A stretch of DNA of 64,000 nucleotides from Neobacillus mesonae (GCF_023715155.1 NZ_JAMBNQ010000010.1:62001-126000); one strand, 5' to 3'. Positions 1 to 9,035 are shown, counted from the first letter of the stretch. The notes: generated by a model from the letters alone, not told the origin. A program made the numbers and translations.

Positions 1-65
1 AGAACCGTCATTTGTGCCCCTTCCAGCATTGGCTTCAATATCTGGATTACATAATCGAATGACAT
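1..65 (-). CDS. Amino-acid ABC transporter permease, N-terminal fragment
   Basis: Only the first 21 or so codons lie in the window. The reading begins MSFDYVIQILKPMLEGAQ, which is the usual opening of His/Glu/Gln-family (polar amino acid) ABC permeases, a short periplasm-facing amphipathic stretch ahead of the first membrane helix. The ATG at 65 is preceded by a good GGAGG site. It lies 84 bases downstream of the binding-protein gene on the same strand, so the two should form one operon for amino-acid import. Substrate cannot be judged from this fragment. Confidence 0.75.
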   Translation of the reverse strand, partial: MSFDYVIQILKPMLEGAQMTV

Positions 66-149
66 ATAAGTATCCTCCAAAACAAAACAGGGTTTCCAGA
101 GGAAATCCTGTTTAACTTCATTCTATAATAGTTTTTCCCAAAACCTATT

Positions 150-932
150 TTACTTTAATACCTTATTTTCGCCAAACCATTTTTTCGAAATTTCTGCGGC
201 AGTACCATCTTGATTCATTTCATCAAGAGCTTTTTGAAGCTTATTCAGTAAATCTTCATTACCTTTTTTCACACCCACTCCATATTCCTCAGGAGCAAGG
301 GACTCATCCAATACCTTAAAGGCGCCCTTTTCTTTTGACATATAGTAGTCAATGACTACTTCGTCAATAACAACAGCGTCTAATCGGCCGCTCTTTAAAT
401 CATTCAATGCTAGTACATTATCTTTAAACTCAGTGATGGTTTTAATTTTTGACTTAATTGGGTTCTCGTTTAAAGCATCAGCTGCAGATGAAAGTGACTG
501 CAATCCAACTACTTTTCCTTTTAAATCAGCAAGTTTGGTGATGTTTGAATCGGCCTTTGTTACCACTACTTGGGCATTTTTCAAATATGGTTTTGTAAAA
601 AGGACCTTTTTCTTCCGTTCGTCCGTAATCGTATAACCATTCCAAATAAGGTCAATCCGTCCGCTGCTTAGTTCAGATTCTTTCGTGCTCCAGTCAATCG
701 GCTGGAATTTTGCCTTTTTCCCCATTTTTTCAACAGCTGCGCGCGCATAATCAATATCGAAACCGACAATATCGTTATTCTCATCCCGGAAGCCCATTGG
801 TGCAAATTTATCATCAATCCCAATGACAATGGTATCATTGTCTCCTTTTTTCTCTGATGTTTTGCCTGAGCATGCAGTAAGCACTGACAATGCTGCTGCT
901 AATATTAAAACGAAAGTCATTAACCGTTTCAT
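150..932 (-). CDS. Amino-acid ABC transporter substrate-binding lipoprotein
   Basis: Extracellular solute-binding protein of family 3 (SBP_bac_3), about 260 residues, the normal family length. A positively charged start and hydrophobic segment end in the lipobox LTAC, so the mature protein should be anchored by a lipid-modified cysteine near residue 21. The early motif GIDDKFAPMGFRDENN and the later VGLQSLSSAAD and DAVVIDEVVIDYY segments are typical of the two lobes that bind polar amino acids. Two ATGs are adjacent; the second (932) has better spacing to the GGTGG site. A permease gene follows at once. Ligand (cystine, glutamine, histidine and so on) is not decided by sequence reading. Confidence 0.88.
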   Translation of the reverse strand: MKRLMTFVLILAAALSVLTACSGKTSEKKGDNDTIVIGIDDKFAPMGFRDENNDIVGFDIDYARAAVEKMGKKAKFQPIDWSTKESELSSGRIDLIWNGYTITDERKKKVLFTKPYLKNAQVVVTKADSNITKLADLKGKVVGLQSLSSAADALNENPIKSKIKTITEFKDNVLALNDLKSGRLDAVVIDEVVIDYYMSKEKGAFKVLDESLAPEEYGVGVKKGNEDLLNKLQKALDEMNQDGTAAEISKKWFGENKVLK

Positions 933-1078
933 CATTAATCCACCTTTTCGTTATTTGCTTTAGTACGTTAACATATTATCATACTAGCACATTATAACAC
1001 TATAATATTTTAAAAGACAATATCTTTATCGGTAAAAACGGTAAGAACCTTTTCCTATATTGGAAAGGGCTCCCTCAG

Positions 1079-3112
1079 TTACTCCCCGTGATCATATAAC
1101 GTTACACTTTCAATATAATTAATGAACCTCCGAAGCTCCCTTGCCTGGTCTCGGCCGATCTTGCCGGATTCAAACATACCGTGAATTTCAGACCGTTCAA
1201 TATCCATCACTTTAAGCCGTAATCCTTCTTTTAGTTCTTCGTTTTTTTCATTATATCTTGAAGTTGACCTTTTTAATTGTTCTATAATCTGTTTATAATC
1301 AACGATGACAATGTTTACTGCTGCTTTCTTTTCAGTCTTTTTTGCATATTCCTCTAAAAATGTAAGCCCTGCTTTTACAGCTTTTAATTGAATTCCCCTG
1401 CTCAACTGTAATTTAGCAATTCTTTTTTCTTTATCTTTCCGATAATGGAGCCAAAACCTGCCCCAGGCTCGTTTTGTCAGCCCAATCAAGTACAGTGTCC
1501 TGGAACGAATCGTGTTTGACAATGCTTCCTGACGGTGGTCTAGTGATTTTTCAAATGTTTCAATTACCTCTTCATCCAGCTCCTTTTTTTCCATTAAATC
1601 ATGGATATAATTCCGTTCTGCCTTTAATGCCAATAACCGAATGTCTGTTACCTTTTGTTGAAATTCATCTGAATACGCAGTTGTTAGATTCAAATGCGGA
1701 TGGATTTTCTGGAACTTCCGCTTATATTCATTCATTAATTCGTAAGCTGCAAACTCATTCTCTTCATTTATTTCTTCCCTAATCTTTTTAATCGCTGCCA
1801 GTAAAATGGTTCGTTTTGCCTCATTGATATTAATATAATTACTTTCCTCACCCGATATCATATCACCTTTACTTAAAAGTGGAAGAAGGAAGGTTGCAGC
1901 AAGTAAGGTGAACAAAATGACGCCAGCTGCCAAAAAGAGAATTAATGAACGTTCCGGAAATTGACTCCCATTTTGAACAACATACGGAATTGAAAGAACA
2001 CCAGCCATTGTCACAGCACCGCGCACGCCTGTCAAACTGGTAAATAATGTTGTTTTCATATTTGGCCTTTCCACATCCTCTGATTTTCCAAAATGGTAAT
2101 CATATTGTGAAAATAGATACGTCCAAATAAACCGAATCCCCAGAATCACAACCCCAATCGCCAAAACATAGCCAATGATAAGCCAATTTCCTACATTCGG
2201 GTTAGCGACCGATTCCGCCATCGAGGATGGAATATTCAATCCTAATAAAAGGAATACTACACCATTTAAAACAAATAACACGAGCGACCAAATATTCTCT
2301 GTTAGAATCTGCTCCTCTGCGAGTATGACCTCTGTTTTCTCCCCAGCTATTGAATGAAAAATACCGGCAGCAACAACTGCAATTACACCAGAGGCATGCA
2401 GCAGTTCCTCAGCGATGATAAAAATGACAAATGGTGTCATAACCTGCAATAATGAGTGGAATGTAACATCGTTAATGCCTTGTTTACGAAGCAGGAAACG
2501 AATCCATGTAATAATGATTCCAAGCATAAGACCCGCTATGGCGCCAATCACAAACATATAGGAAAAATCAATAACCGCTCTATTTAGTGAGAAATACCCC
2601 GTTACTACAGCTGCAACAGCGTAGTTAAAGGCAACCAGTCCGGATGCATCGTTGATTAACGATTCTCCTCTAACCAAATTTAAAACTTTATCAGGAATAT
2701 GTATCCGCTTGGCAATTCCATTTACAGCGACAGGATCGGTCGGCGATAAAATGGCTGCAAGTGCAAATGCGGCGGCAAGGGGAATGGTCGGGATCATCCA
2801 ATGAATAAAATAACCGCCCCCGATAGTAGTAATTAAGACCAGTACAATGGCATTCCCAAGGATGGGCACCCTTAGATTCCACAATTCTTCCCGTGGAAAA
2901 TACCTGCCATCGTTGTACAATAACGGAGCAACAAAGAGCAGCAAAAACCACTCGGTTTCGATTTTAAGTGTAAAATTCCGAAACAGCAGTGCCAGGATAA
3001 CACCAAATGCAATTTGTGTTAAAGCCGTCGGGATAAAGGGAATGTAATGGCTGATAATATTGGATATCAGCAAGCAAAGCAGCAATAATAATACGGTCAT
3101 TAATAGATTCAT
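1079..3112 (-). CDS. CPA1-family Na+/H+ antiporter
   Basis: Monovalent cation/proton antiporter of the CPA1 (NhaP/NHE) family, expected to exchange Na+ or K+ for protons at the plasma membrane. About 12 hydrophobic segments fill the first 430 residues. They contain the ion-site motifs AAILSPTDPVAV and GESLINDASGLVAF. The remaining roughly 245 residues are charged and helical and make a long cytoplasmic tail. The total of 677 residues matches Bacillus NhaK/YvgP-type antiporters. A GTG precedes the ATG at 3112; the AAGGGAG site favours the ATG. It stands alone, flanked by divergent and unrelated genes. Confidence 0.9.
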   Translation of the reverse strand: MNLLMTVLLLLLCLLISNIISHYIPFIPTALTQIAFGVILALLFRNFTLKIETEWFLLLFVAPLLYNDGRYFPREELWNLRVPILGNAIVLVLITTIGGGYFIHWMIPTIPLAAAFALAAILSPTDPVAVNGIAKRIHIPDKVLNLVRGESLINDASGLVAFNYAVAAVVTGYFSLNRAVIDFSYMFVIGAIAGLMLGIIITWIRFLLRKQGINDVTFHSLLQVMTPFVIFIIAEELLHASGVIAVVAAGIFHSIAGEKTEVILAEEQILTENIWSLVLFVLNGVVFLLLGLNIPSSMAESVANPNVGNWLIIGYVLAIGVVILGIRFIWTYLFSQYDYHFGKSEDVERPNMKTTLFTSLTGVRGAVTMAGVLSIPYVVQNGSQFPERSLILFLAAGVILFTLLAATFLLPLLSKGDMISGEESNYININEAKRTILLAAIKKIREEINEENEFAAYELMNEYKRKFQKIHPHLNLTTAYSDEFQQKVTDIRLLALKAERNYIHDLMEKKELDEEVIETFEKSLDHRQEALSNTIRSRTLYLIGLTKRAWGRFWLHYRKDKEKRIAKLQLSRGIQLKAVKAGLTFLEEYAKKTEKKAAVNIVIVDYKQIIEQLKRSTSRYNEKNEELKEGLRLKVMDIERSEIHGMFESGKIGRDQARELRRFINYIESVTLYDHGE

Positions 3113-3306
3113 CACACCGCTCCCTTCTTACAAATACAGTTCTTATTATACCTTTCTTTGGTAAAAAAAAACTTGTTGGACGACTGTATTACCTTATTTG
3201 AAGGTCTCCACCGAAATTCATGATCTTTTAATAACTGCTTCATGAGATTTTAAGGATGATGCTTTATAGTGACAGTAAATACTAATCCTATTAGGGGAAG
3301 GTGCTA

Positions 3307-3894
3307 ATGAAAGTGAAGATTAAGGAATATACTCCCATCATAATAACAGGAGTGATTTATTTTGCTTTCATTTTTTTGTATTTATTTTATCAGCCATATT
3401 ATCACGAGTTGAAAGGTCATGATCACCATAATGGCGGCGGGATATTTAAACTATTAGGAAATGGTGCCATTTTAGCCGGAACACTTAGTTTTTCCTGGTA
3501 TTTATTAAAGAAAAAACTAAAGTCTCCGTTTGGACTCATTAAAATAGCAGCAAAAAGAGTGCATAGTGTTCATACCTATGCCGGGTGGACGGCTTTGGCT
3601 CTTGTAGTTATACATGGTGGCTATTATGTAATAACTAACTTTAAAAAGCCTGATAATCTAACAGGCGCCGCTGCTCTATTACTGTTACTTTTTTTGGCAG
3701 GGTATGGGTTTAAGTTAAAAAGGAATACAAAGAAGAAAAAGGTACTGCGTTCTACCCACTTTATACTCAGCATCATGTGGATTGCCGCACTTCTTATTCA
3801 TGGCGGCGGCTTTGTTATTGGATGCGGAGCGTCATTAGCAGTATTATTTGCAGGGATTACATGGCTGGAAAGAAGAAGTACGGCAGAGGCTTGA
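3307..3894 (+). CDS. Four- to five-helix membrane protein with two H-X13-H pairs (ferric-reductase-like)
   Basis: Integral membrane protein of 195 residues that I cannot name with certainty. Helices lie near residues 10-30, 48-65, 88-110, 118-135 and 150-185. Two helices each carry histidines 14 positions apart (His89/His103 and His151/His165). That is the spacing that holds two stacked b-hemes in ferric reductase/NADPH oxidase-like membrane domains. There is no FAD or NADPH domain, so it would need a partner or act only as an electron conduit. A His-rich patch, HELKGHDHHNGGG, sits outside the first helix. The ATG at 3307 is preferred over the GTG at 3301 because AGGGGAAGGTG lies just upstream. 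Heme binding is inference. Confidence 0.6.
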   Translation: MKVKIKEYTPIIITGVIYFAFIFLYLFYQPYYHELKGHDHHNGGGIFKLLGNGAILAGTLSFSWYLLKKKLKSPFGLIKIAAKRVHSVHTYAGWTALALVVIHGGYYVITNFKKPDNLTGAAALLLLLFLAGYGFKLKRNTKKKKVLRSTHFILSIMWIAALLIHGGGFVIGCGASLAVLFAGITWLERRSTAEA

Positions 3895-3899
3895 AATAA

Positions 3900-3938
3900 A
3901 AAAAGGCATTTTCACAAATAATAGGAAAATGCTTTTTA
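3900..3938. terminator. Bidirectional rho-independent terminator
   Basis: Inverted repeat GCATTTTC/GAAAATGC flanked by A- and T-runs. It lies between the ends of the convergent membrane-protein gene and the lectin gene and can serve both strands. Confidence 0.8.
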
Positions 3939-3971
3939 TCATTTAAGAAGTAAGCAAAACTGTGCTTCCTT

Positions 3972-4676
3972 CTACATTGCCGATGAGCAAAACTCCCAAG
4001 ATAGGATATCATGATTTTCAAAAAGCGCCCCGGTACCTGCTGAAAATCCAATGTAACCTTCTGAGGAACCGAGTAATAGAGGAATGTCAACAACTGCAGT
4101 AAGTGTCGGAACTGCAGGACGAACATTAGTGGTTGATACCCTCACCTCTAATATATTGGTTACAGGAGAATAGTCTACCCACGCAAACCAAACAGTACCA
4201 TTATTTAAACGATCTGGGAGTGCAATACTTGTCGCGATTGAATTGACAGAGCCCTCGGTGTCAACACCAACATGATTTCCATTGGGATCCGCAAAACCAA
4301 CATTTAAAAACGTATCAAATTCAACTCCTGCACTATTAGGGATCTCAAAGTAACCAATACCGCCGCCAGCTGCTCCTAAAGCTGTATTTGAATTGCTTTG
4401 GACCATAAAGACGATTCCATCTGCCCCTGGACCATCTCCAGATGGATCGTCTCCACCACCAGGGTCTGTCATCTGAAACGAAAAGAAAGTGCTGAAACCA
4501 TTCGATAGTGGAAAAGTTTCAGTTGTGAAGGCACTTCCAGCCTGAGAAGTTGAAGCTCCTGTCAATCTTAAAACTGTCTGTCCTCCTGAGTTTATTGTCG
4601 TTGCTGAGCCATTAAGCGTCAGGTCGGAAGGATCTGAAAAATCATCAAACGTAAAGCATATAGGTCTTAATCCCAT
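3972..4676 (-). CDS. L-type (legume) lectin-domain protein, no signal peptide
   Basis: The whole 234-residue product is one legume-lectin-like beta-sandwich. Visible family landmarks are the opening FTFDDFSDPSDLTLNG, the core strand ADGIVFMVQ, the GGGIGY loop, the metal/sugar-site stretch VEFDTFLN followed by DPNGNHVGVD, and the closing YIGFSAGTG and ILSWEF. The Asp and Asn in DTFLN...DPNGNH match residues that hold Ca/Mn and sugar in plant lectins. There is no secretion signal, membrane helix or sorting motif, so the protein would stay in the cytoplasm unless released with the mother cell or spore. The ATG at 4676 is chosen because an AAAGGGG site precedes it; an upstream GTG at 4742 lacks one. 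The sugar target is unknown. Confidence 0.75.
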   Translation of the reverse strand: MGLRPICFTFDDFSDPSDLTLNGSATTINSGGQTVLRLTGASTSQAGSAFTTETFPLSNGFSTFFSFQMTDPGGGDDPSGDGPGADGIVFMVQSNSNTALGAAGGGIGYFEIPNSAGVEFDTFLNVGFADPNGNHVGVDTEGSVNSIATSIALPDRLNNGTVWFAWVDYSPVTNILEVRVSTTNVRPAVPTLTAVVDIPLLLGSSEGYIGFSAGTGALFENHDILSWEFCSSAM

Positions 4677-4864
4677 AATGTAAAAACCCCTTTGTTTTTT
4701 ATTAGTTAACCAATCCCATAGTTTGTCCACACAAAACTTCACACACTATTTCAATTGTTTTACAAGTCATTATTAATTTATTTTTAAACTATAAAGGTTG
4801 ATTGTGCGTTCACGTATTTTTAAAAATCATATTGAAAAAATACAAACAAAAAACCCAAAAAATT

Positions 4865-4924
4865 AAAACCCTCTTATTTGGATAAAGGTGTTGACAAGAA
4901 ACCTTATCTCATAAGAGGGTTTTA
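4865..4924 (-). terminator. Long terminator hairpin downstream of selO
   Basis: Arms AAAACCCTCTTAT and ATAAGAGGGTTTT enclose a second inner stem (GATAAaGGT / AACCTTATC). Read on the minus strand the stem is followed by a T-rich tail, so it should end the selO transcript. Confidence 0.8.
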
Positions 4925-5022
4925 TGCAAAATAACAAAGATAAATACGCTCCAAAATAACCTAATTATATCCAGCATTACCTATAGACTGGAAGGACATC
5001 CTTCAAATGGCCAACTCCTTTT

Positions 5023-6492
5023 TTAAGTTCCGCAGAATGTGCGGTATGGAGTCTTTGATGGTGCCGGCAGTGTACAGTATTCCGCCTGGTCCGGTGTATG
5101 TGCATATGGATTGGATAGAACATCAAGGAGCCTTTTCATCACATTCAAATCATCTTGATTGACCGCAGCATCTAAAGCTTCTTCCACCCGGTGATTTCTT
5201 GGAATCACTGCCGGATTAGAGTTCTTCATCAACTGATGTGAGGCGGCTTGCGTTTCATCCTGTCTGTCTAGACGTTCCTGCCACCTTTTATGCCACTGAG
5301 AAAATTCCTTCGATCCCAGCAAACCTGTTTCTTCATGTCTATCAAATGTTAAAGCAAGGAAAGTATTGGTATAATCCGCACGATACTTCTTCATCAGCTT
5401 TAAGAGATCTTCCATTAAGGATTCATCCTGTTCCTCGTCATTAAACAATCCTAATTTTGCTTTCATTCCTATAAGCCAATTTGCTTGGTATTGCTTTCCA
5501 TACTCTGAAATGGCCTCTTCGGCTAACTTGACAGCTTTTTTCTCATCATCGTCCAGAAGCGGCAATATAGCCTCAGCAAAGCGCGCCAAATTCCATCCTC
5601 CGATATACGGCTGGTTCCCATATGCATAACGCCCTTGTACATCGATAGAGCTGAACACTGTTGCTAAATCGTAAGTATCCATAAAAGCACACGGACCATA
5701 ATCAATCGTTTCTCCGCTAATGGTCATGTTGTCGGTATTCATGACCCCATGGATAAAGCCAATCAGCTGCCATTTAGCGATTAGATCTGCCTGCCGCTTA
5801 ATCAATTCCTTAAGGAAGGACAAATAACGATTTTGGGCCTCTTCAATTTCTGGATAATGGCGGCTGATTGCATAATCAGCCAAGGTCTTAAGATCCTGGA
5901 CCGTACCCCAATTTGCAGCATATTCAAAGGTACCGACACGTAGATGACTGGAAGCCACCCGAGTCAGAATGGCACCAGGCAGTTCGGTTTCACGGTAAAT
6001 AGTTTCACCAGTTGTCACTACGGCAAGACTGCGGGTGGTAGGAATGCCCAGCGCATGCATCGCTTCACTCATTATATATTCGCGCAGCATCGGTCCAAGA
6101 GCTGCCCTTCCATCACCGCCGCGTGAGAATGGCGTTCTTCCTGAACCCTTCAGCTGAATATCAAACCGGTCTCCTGCAGGAGTCATTTGTTCCCCAATCA
6201 GCATAGCCCTGCCGTCCCCTAACATCGTAAAATGTCCAAATTGGTGACCGGCATAGGCTTGGGCAAGAGGATGAGCACCATCAGGAACATGATTGCCCGC
6301 AAACACGGCCGCCCCATCTTCAGACTTTAACACTTCAGCGTTTAATCCCAGGGTTGCTGCCAGCGGCTCATTAAAAATGATTAGTTTCGGAGAGCGAACC
6401 GGTTGAGGTTTTTGACTAGAAAAGAACGATTGCGGTAATCGAGCATAACTATTATCAAAATTCCATCCCGGATTTTTATTTTCTTTCGTCAT
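5023..6492 (-). CDS. selO: SelO/YdiU family protein adenylyltransferase
   Basis: Member of the SelO pseudokinase family, which binds ATP in an inverted orientation and transfers AMP to Ser, Thr or Tyr of target proteins. In studied bacteria this is linked to redox stress. The protein has about 489 residues, the usual length. Family blocks present are [10 protein letters not shown], the glycine-rich [18 protein letters not shown], the HGVMNTDNM catalytic-loop equivalent and [10 protein letters not shown]. The C-terminus PYRTFCGT has a cysteine near the end where eukaryotic members carry selenocysteine. Of two adjacent ATGs the second (6492) is better placed after AAGGAGAT. The VOC gene upstream on the same strand ends 15 bases before, so they may be cotranscribed. 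Confidence 0.93.
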   Translation of the reverse strand: MTKENKNPGWNFDNSYARLPQSFFSSQKPQPVRSPKLIIFNEPLAATLGLNAEVLKSEDGAAVFAGNHVPDGAHPLAQAYAGHQFGHFTMLGDGRAMLIGEQMTPAGDRFDIQLKGSGRTPFSRGGDGRAALGPMLREYIMSEAMHALGIPTTRSLAVVTTGETIYRETELPGAILTRVASSHLRVGTFEYAANWGTVQDLKTLADYAISRHYPEIEEAQNRYLSFLKELIKRQADLIAKWQLIGFIHGVMNTDNMTISGETIDYGPCAFMDTYDLATVFSSIDVQGRYAYGNQPYIGGWNLARFAEAILPLLDDDEKKAVKLAEEAISEYGKQYQANWLIGMKAKLGLFNDEEQDESLMEDLLKLMKKYRADYTNTFLALTFDRHEETGLLGSKEFSQWHKRWQERLDRQDETQAASHQLMKNSNPAVIPRNHRVEEALDAAVNQDDLNVMKRLLDVLSNPYAHTPDQAEYCTLPAPSKTPYRTFCGT

Positions 6493-6506
6493 CATATCTC
6501 CTTCCT

Positions 6507-6869
6507 TTATTTGTCTTCCCTTAATAAGTATTCATTCCCATCTTGATCATTAAAGGAAAACATAGTTCCAAATGGCATTCTTAGCATTTCCCCAACTTCC
6601 ACTCCATTTTCCTTCATTTTCTTATAGGAAGCATCAATATCCGTCGTGCTGAAAAGAATTGATGGATGTGAAACCTTTGATGGCTCGTGCTGCTCCATTG
6701 CCTCTTTGGCATAAAGAACTAAAGTGGTAAATTCATCCTCGCTTGGTCCAACCTCAATCCAAGAAAAGTCCGGACCCATTGGCTGTTCCACTTTTAAAAC
6801 AAACCCCGCCTTATTTATCCAAAATTCTTTAGCCTCTTCCTGATCTTTTACATACACCGTTACTTCCAA
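6507..6869 (-). CDS. VOC (glyoxalase/bleomycin-resistance fold) protein, start disrupted
   Basis: About 120 residues of the vicinal-oxygen-chelate fold. It starts on the first strand ([15 protein letters not shown]) and ends with [13 protein letters not shown], the usual closing strand. In this frame the only start is a TTG at 6869 with no ribosome site. An ATG at 6885 with a well placed AAGGAAG gives MIINKIGS, the expected family N-terminus, but it is one base out of phase with the rest. I read this as a single-base indel (real or a sequencing error) after about codon 8. Substrate is unknown; VOC proteins of this type include glyoxalases, dioxygenases and resistance proteins. Confidence 0.75.
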   Translation of the reverse strand: MEVTVYVKDQEEAKEFWINKAGFVLKVEQPMGPDFSWIEVGPSEDEFTTLVLYAKEAMEQHEPSKVSHPSILFSTTDIDASYKKMKENGVEVGEMLRMPFGTMFSFNDQDGNEYLLREDK

Positions 6870-7151
6870 TCTTATTAATGATCATATAAACTTCCTTTCT
6901 GCTCACAACATAAAATTAGTTTATCAACCCCAAACTTTAAAAGCAATTAAGGGGCAGGATGCTCAGAAACGGGTTATTATTTGGATGCCAATGTTACAAA
7001 ACCAAGGCAGCAGTCTGCACCAAAGGCCGCATTCTGGCTGGCTGCCTGTTTTCGTTTCTCATGACGGCTCGATTACCTTCCTTTCTAATCATATTACTCA
7101 ATTATTCCTTATATATTTATAAGGTGTGTCATTAAGAAAGGAGTTGTGTAA

Positions 7152-7361
7152 ATGACAGTGATAAAGTCGGGAGAGACTGCAAAACGTTCAGGACTTTATG
7201 TGGAAGTCGGACATGGCGGCGGCAAGGTAAAAAGAGCGCTATATGCACAGGTGAGACAAGGGGATACGTTACCTGAATTGAAACCCTTTACCGTAACAAT
7301 TGAACACAAAGGAGATAAGAAAACTAGGACCCGGCAGCACCATTGGAAACTTGTAAAATAA
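7152..7361 (+). CDS. YjzC-like small protein
   Basis: A basic 69-residue protein resembling the Bacillus YjzC family of small sporulation-associated proteins of unknown function. The pattern is a short lead (TVIKSGETAKRSGLYVEVG), a glycine-rich turn, then a lysine-rich strand region ending HHWKLVK. AAGGAG stands 9 bases before the ATG and a clear terminator follows, so it is a real monocistronic gene. It has no membrane segment. The family assignment rests on the YVE-G pattern and size and is moderate. Confidence 0.6.
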   Translation: MTVIKSGETAKRSGLYVEVGHGGGKVKRALYAQVRQGDTLPELKPFTVTIEHKGDKKTRTRQHHWKLVK

Positions 7362-7364
7362 AGT

Positions 7365-7400
7365 AAAAGGTGTTTGCCTGTCTGCAAACGCCTTTTGTTT
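7365..7400. terminator. Terminator after the YjzC-like gene
   Basis: Stem AAAAGGTGTTTGC/GCAAACGCCTTTT with a T-rich tail. It works on the plus strand and could also stop minus-strand reading from the rbs remnants. Confidence 0.85.
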
Positions 7401-7424
7401 AGATAGTGTTGGAAACAGATACAC

Positions 7425-7617
7425 TTCTCAATCACATACCATCAGCAACAGCATCCGTAACCTCTTTAAAAGAAGGCAGTCCCGGCCTAATGGCTAATCG
7501 ATTCTCGTAACCCTTCAGGTATAGGGAGCCCCGCGTCTCCAATGACGATAAAGTCTGTGCGGCGAAGATCGGTTAAACTTTGGTAATGTGTCAGTTAACA
7601 TTCCATGGGCGTTTCAT
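7425..7617 (-). pseudogene. rbsD: rbsD (D-ribose pyranase) remnant
   Basis: Immediately after rbsK an ATG at 7617 with a GAGGAG site opens a reading that matches the first half of RbsD only when frames are switched. The first frame gives MKRPWNVN, stop, HITKV. The next gives RRTDFIVIGDAGLPIPEG. Another gives AIRPGLPSFKEVTDAVADGM, and then IEKCI. Several frameshifts and in-frame stops, plus loss of the second half, make it non-functional. The intact enzyme interconverts pyranose and furanose forms of ribose before phosphorylation by RbsK. Confidence 0.8.
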
Positions 7618-7618
7618 T

Positions 7619-8497
7619 TTACATGCTCTCCTCTACTTCTGTTCTGGCTGGCATTCCGCCTTGGGCACCAAACTTTGTAACAGATAGGGAAGCCGCACGG
7701 TTGGCAAAACGTACGCTTTCTTCAAAGTTCTTTCCTTCTGCCAATGCAACAGCAAAGGCCGCATTAAAAGTGTCCCCTGCACCTGTTGTATCAACAGCCT
7801 CCACGGTATATGAAGGAACCACCACTTCTTTTTCACCATCGTGGAAGCGGACTCCATTTTTACCTTCCGTAATAAACACTTTATTTGGATACTGTGCTAA
7901 TGCCGAATGAAGGTCTTTATTTTCAAAAAGGACCGAAGCTTCTAATTCATTTGGTGTCATATAAGCTGCCTTTTCAATTACTTCCTTATTAATCTGCCTT
8001 GCAGGAGCCGGGTTCAAAAGAAGTGGAACACCACATTGATGACAGCTATCGCTTACAAATTCCACTGTTTCTTCAGGAATCTCCTGCTGGATCAGGACGA
8101 TATCTGACTCACGAATAACATCCATCGCCTTTTCCACCAAATCTGGTGTGACAAAATTGTTGGCACCTTTTACCACAATGATGCTGTTATCACCGTCAGC
8201 AAGGGTAATATGGGCAGTTCCGCTTTCTGTATCCGAAACCTTTTCCATATAAATTGTAGAAACATGGTTCTTTTTAAAATTATCTAGTATGTCCTTTCCA
8301 AATGCATCATCACCAACACATCCAACCATATACATCTCTGCACCCAGCCGCGCGGCAGCAACGGCCTGATTGGCCCCTTTGCCGCCAGGCACTGTTTTAA
8401 ACGATTCCCCAAGAATCGTTTCACCCTTTTCCGGCCTTTTCACAGCCGTTACAACTAAATCCATTGATGCACTTCCGATTACGGTTATTTTCGCCAT
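7619..8497 (-). CDS. rbsK: Ribokinase
   Basis: PfkB-family sugar kinase that phosphorylates D-ribose to ribose 5-phosphate with ATP. The 292-residue length is normal. Visible signatures are the N-terminal GSASMDLV, the GGKGANQAVAAARLGA substrate region (PfkB signature 1) and the C-terminal DTTGAGDTFNAAFA, which holds the catalytic Asp and anion hole. The ATG at 8497 follows AAAGGA; extra upstream codons in frame belong to the decayed rbsR. No rbsACB transport genes are nearby, and both neighbours (rbsR upstream, rbsD downstream) are broken. Either ribose enters by another route, or the kinase salvages ribose from nucleosides, or the operon is dying. Confidence 0.93.
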   Translation of the reverse strand: MAKITVIGSASMDLVVTAVKRPEKGETILGESFKTVPGGKGANQAVAAARLGAEMYMVGCVGDDAFGKDILDNFKKNHVSTIYMEKVSDTESGTAHITLADGDNSIIVVKGANNFVTPDLVEKAMDVIRESDIVLIQQEIPEETVEFVSDSCHQCGVPLLLNPAPARQINKEVIEKAAYMTPNELEASVLFENKDLHSALAQYPNKVFITEGKNGVRFHDGEKEVVVPSYTVEAVDTTGAGDTFNAAFAVALAEGKNFEESVRFANRAASLSVTKFGAQGGMPARTEVEESM

Positions 8498-8528
8498 TGT
8501 TCTTATCCTTTCTAGCCATGTTTGCCTT

Positions 8529-8878
8529 TCAATAAACGCAGCAGGCAATTGAATATTCTTTTTTCTCTATTATTTCGTCACTCATTATTTGTATTAATAG
8601 TTTTGCAGTCGCTCTTCCAAAACATATGCCTGCTTTCAAATCGTTGATAAAAGGGAAAAAGCAGCTAGCTTATTTCAAACGGACCTCTCAGAAGAGGAAG
8701 AGCGGCTAGATTAATCTTGATTTTTCTTATATATAGACCGTCCCGCTTTATTCGGCTTATAATTTAATTCTTGGATTGCTTTCTCGTATCTTCATGTACG
8801 GATCCTTTATCATTTAAGGCTCTTGAACCGTCGCTCAGATACTCCAGCTTTTTTCTCTGCATCTCGTATTGCAGCTAT
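8529..8878 (-). pseudogene. rbsR: LacI-family regulator remnant (probable rbsR)
   Basis: Both ends of a LacI-type repressor survive. The N-terminal DNA-binding segment reads AAIRDAEKKAGVSE and, after a frame change, ALNDKGSVHEDTRK, then in a third frame ELNYKPNKAGRSIY. The C-terminal end reads GRATAKLLIQIMSDEIIEKK and stops at 8529. Only about 350 bases remain of the roughly 980 expected, so the ligand-binding core is deleted, and the expected start codon is ATA. Its position ahead of rbsK, together with the LacI-type operator at 8899-8910, argues that it was RbsR. Confidence 0.75.
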
Positions 8879-8898
8879 TCCTATCTCACCCCTTATGT

Positions 8899-8910
8899 GT
8901 AACCGATTAC
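8899..8910. promoter_or_regulatory. LacI-type operator / cre-like site of the ribose operon
   Basis: GTAACCGATTAC is a palindrome with a CG centre except for one pair. It also fits the CcpA cre core TGNAANCGNWNNC when the preceding T is included. It lies just upstream of the rbsR remnant, where RbsR or CcpA control of the ribose operon is known in B. subtilis. Confidence 0.55.
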
Positions 8911-9000
8911 GCAAAAAAAAGAGTAACACAAACCTTTTTTTACATGCAACTGGTAAAGTACGCTATCAACATGTGCCTGCTTTTTTAGATTTATAAGTAT

Positions 9001-9035
9001 GAAAAAGGGAAGTACAGAGTTTTTCTGCACTTCCC
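9001..9035 (-). terminator. Terminator of the purine permease gene
   Basis: Stem GGGAAGTACAGAG pairs with CTGCACTTCCC, followed on the minus strand by a T-run. It is 67 bases past the permease stop. Confidence 0.8.

Noticed and set aside
7196-7435. 79-codon minus-strand frame
   Set aside because: It is antisense to the YjzC-like gene; only its first codons belong to the rbsD relic.
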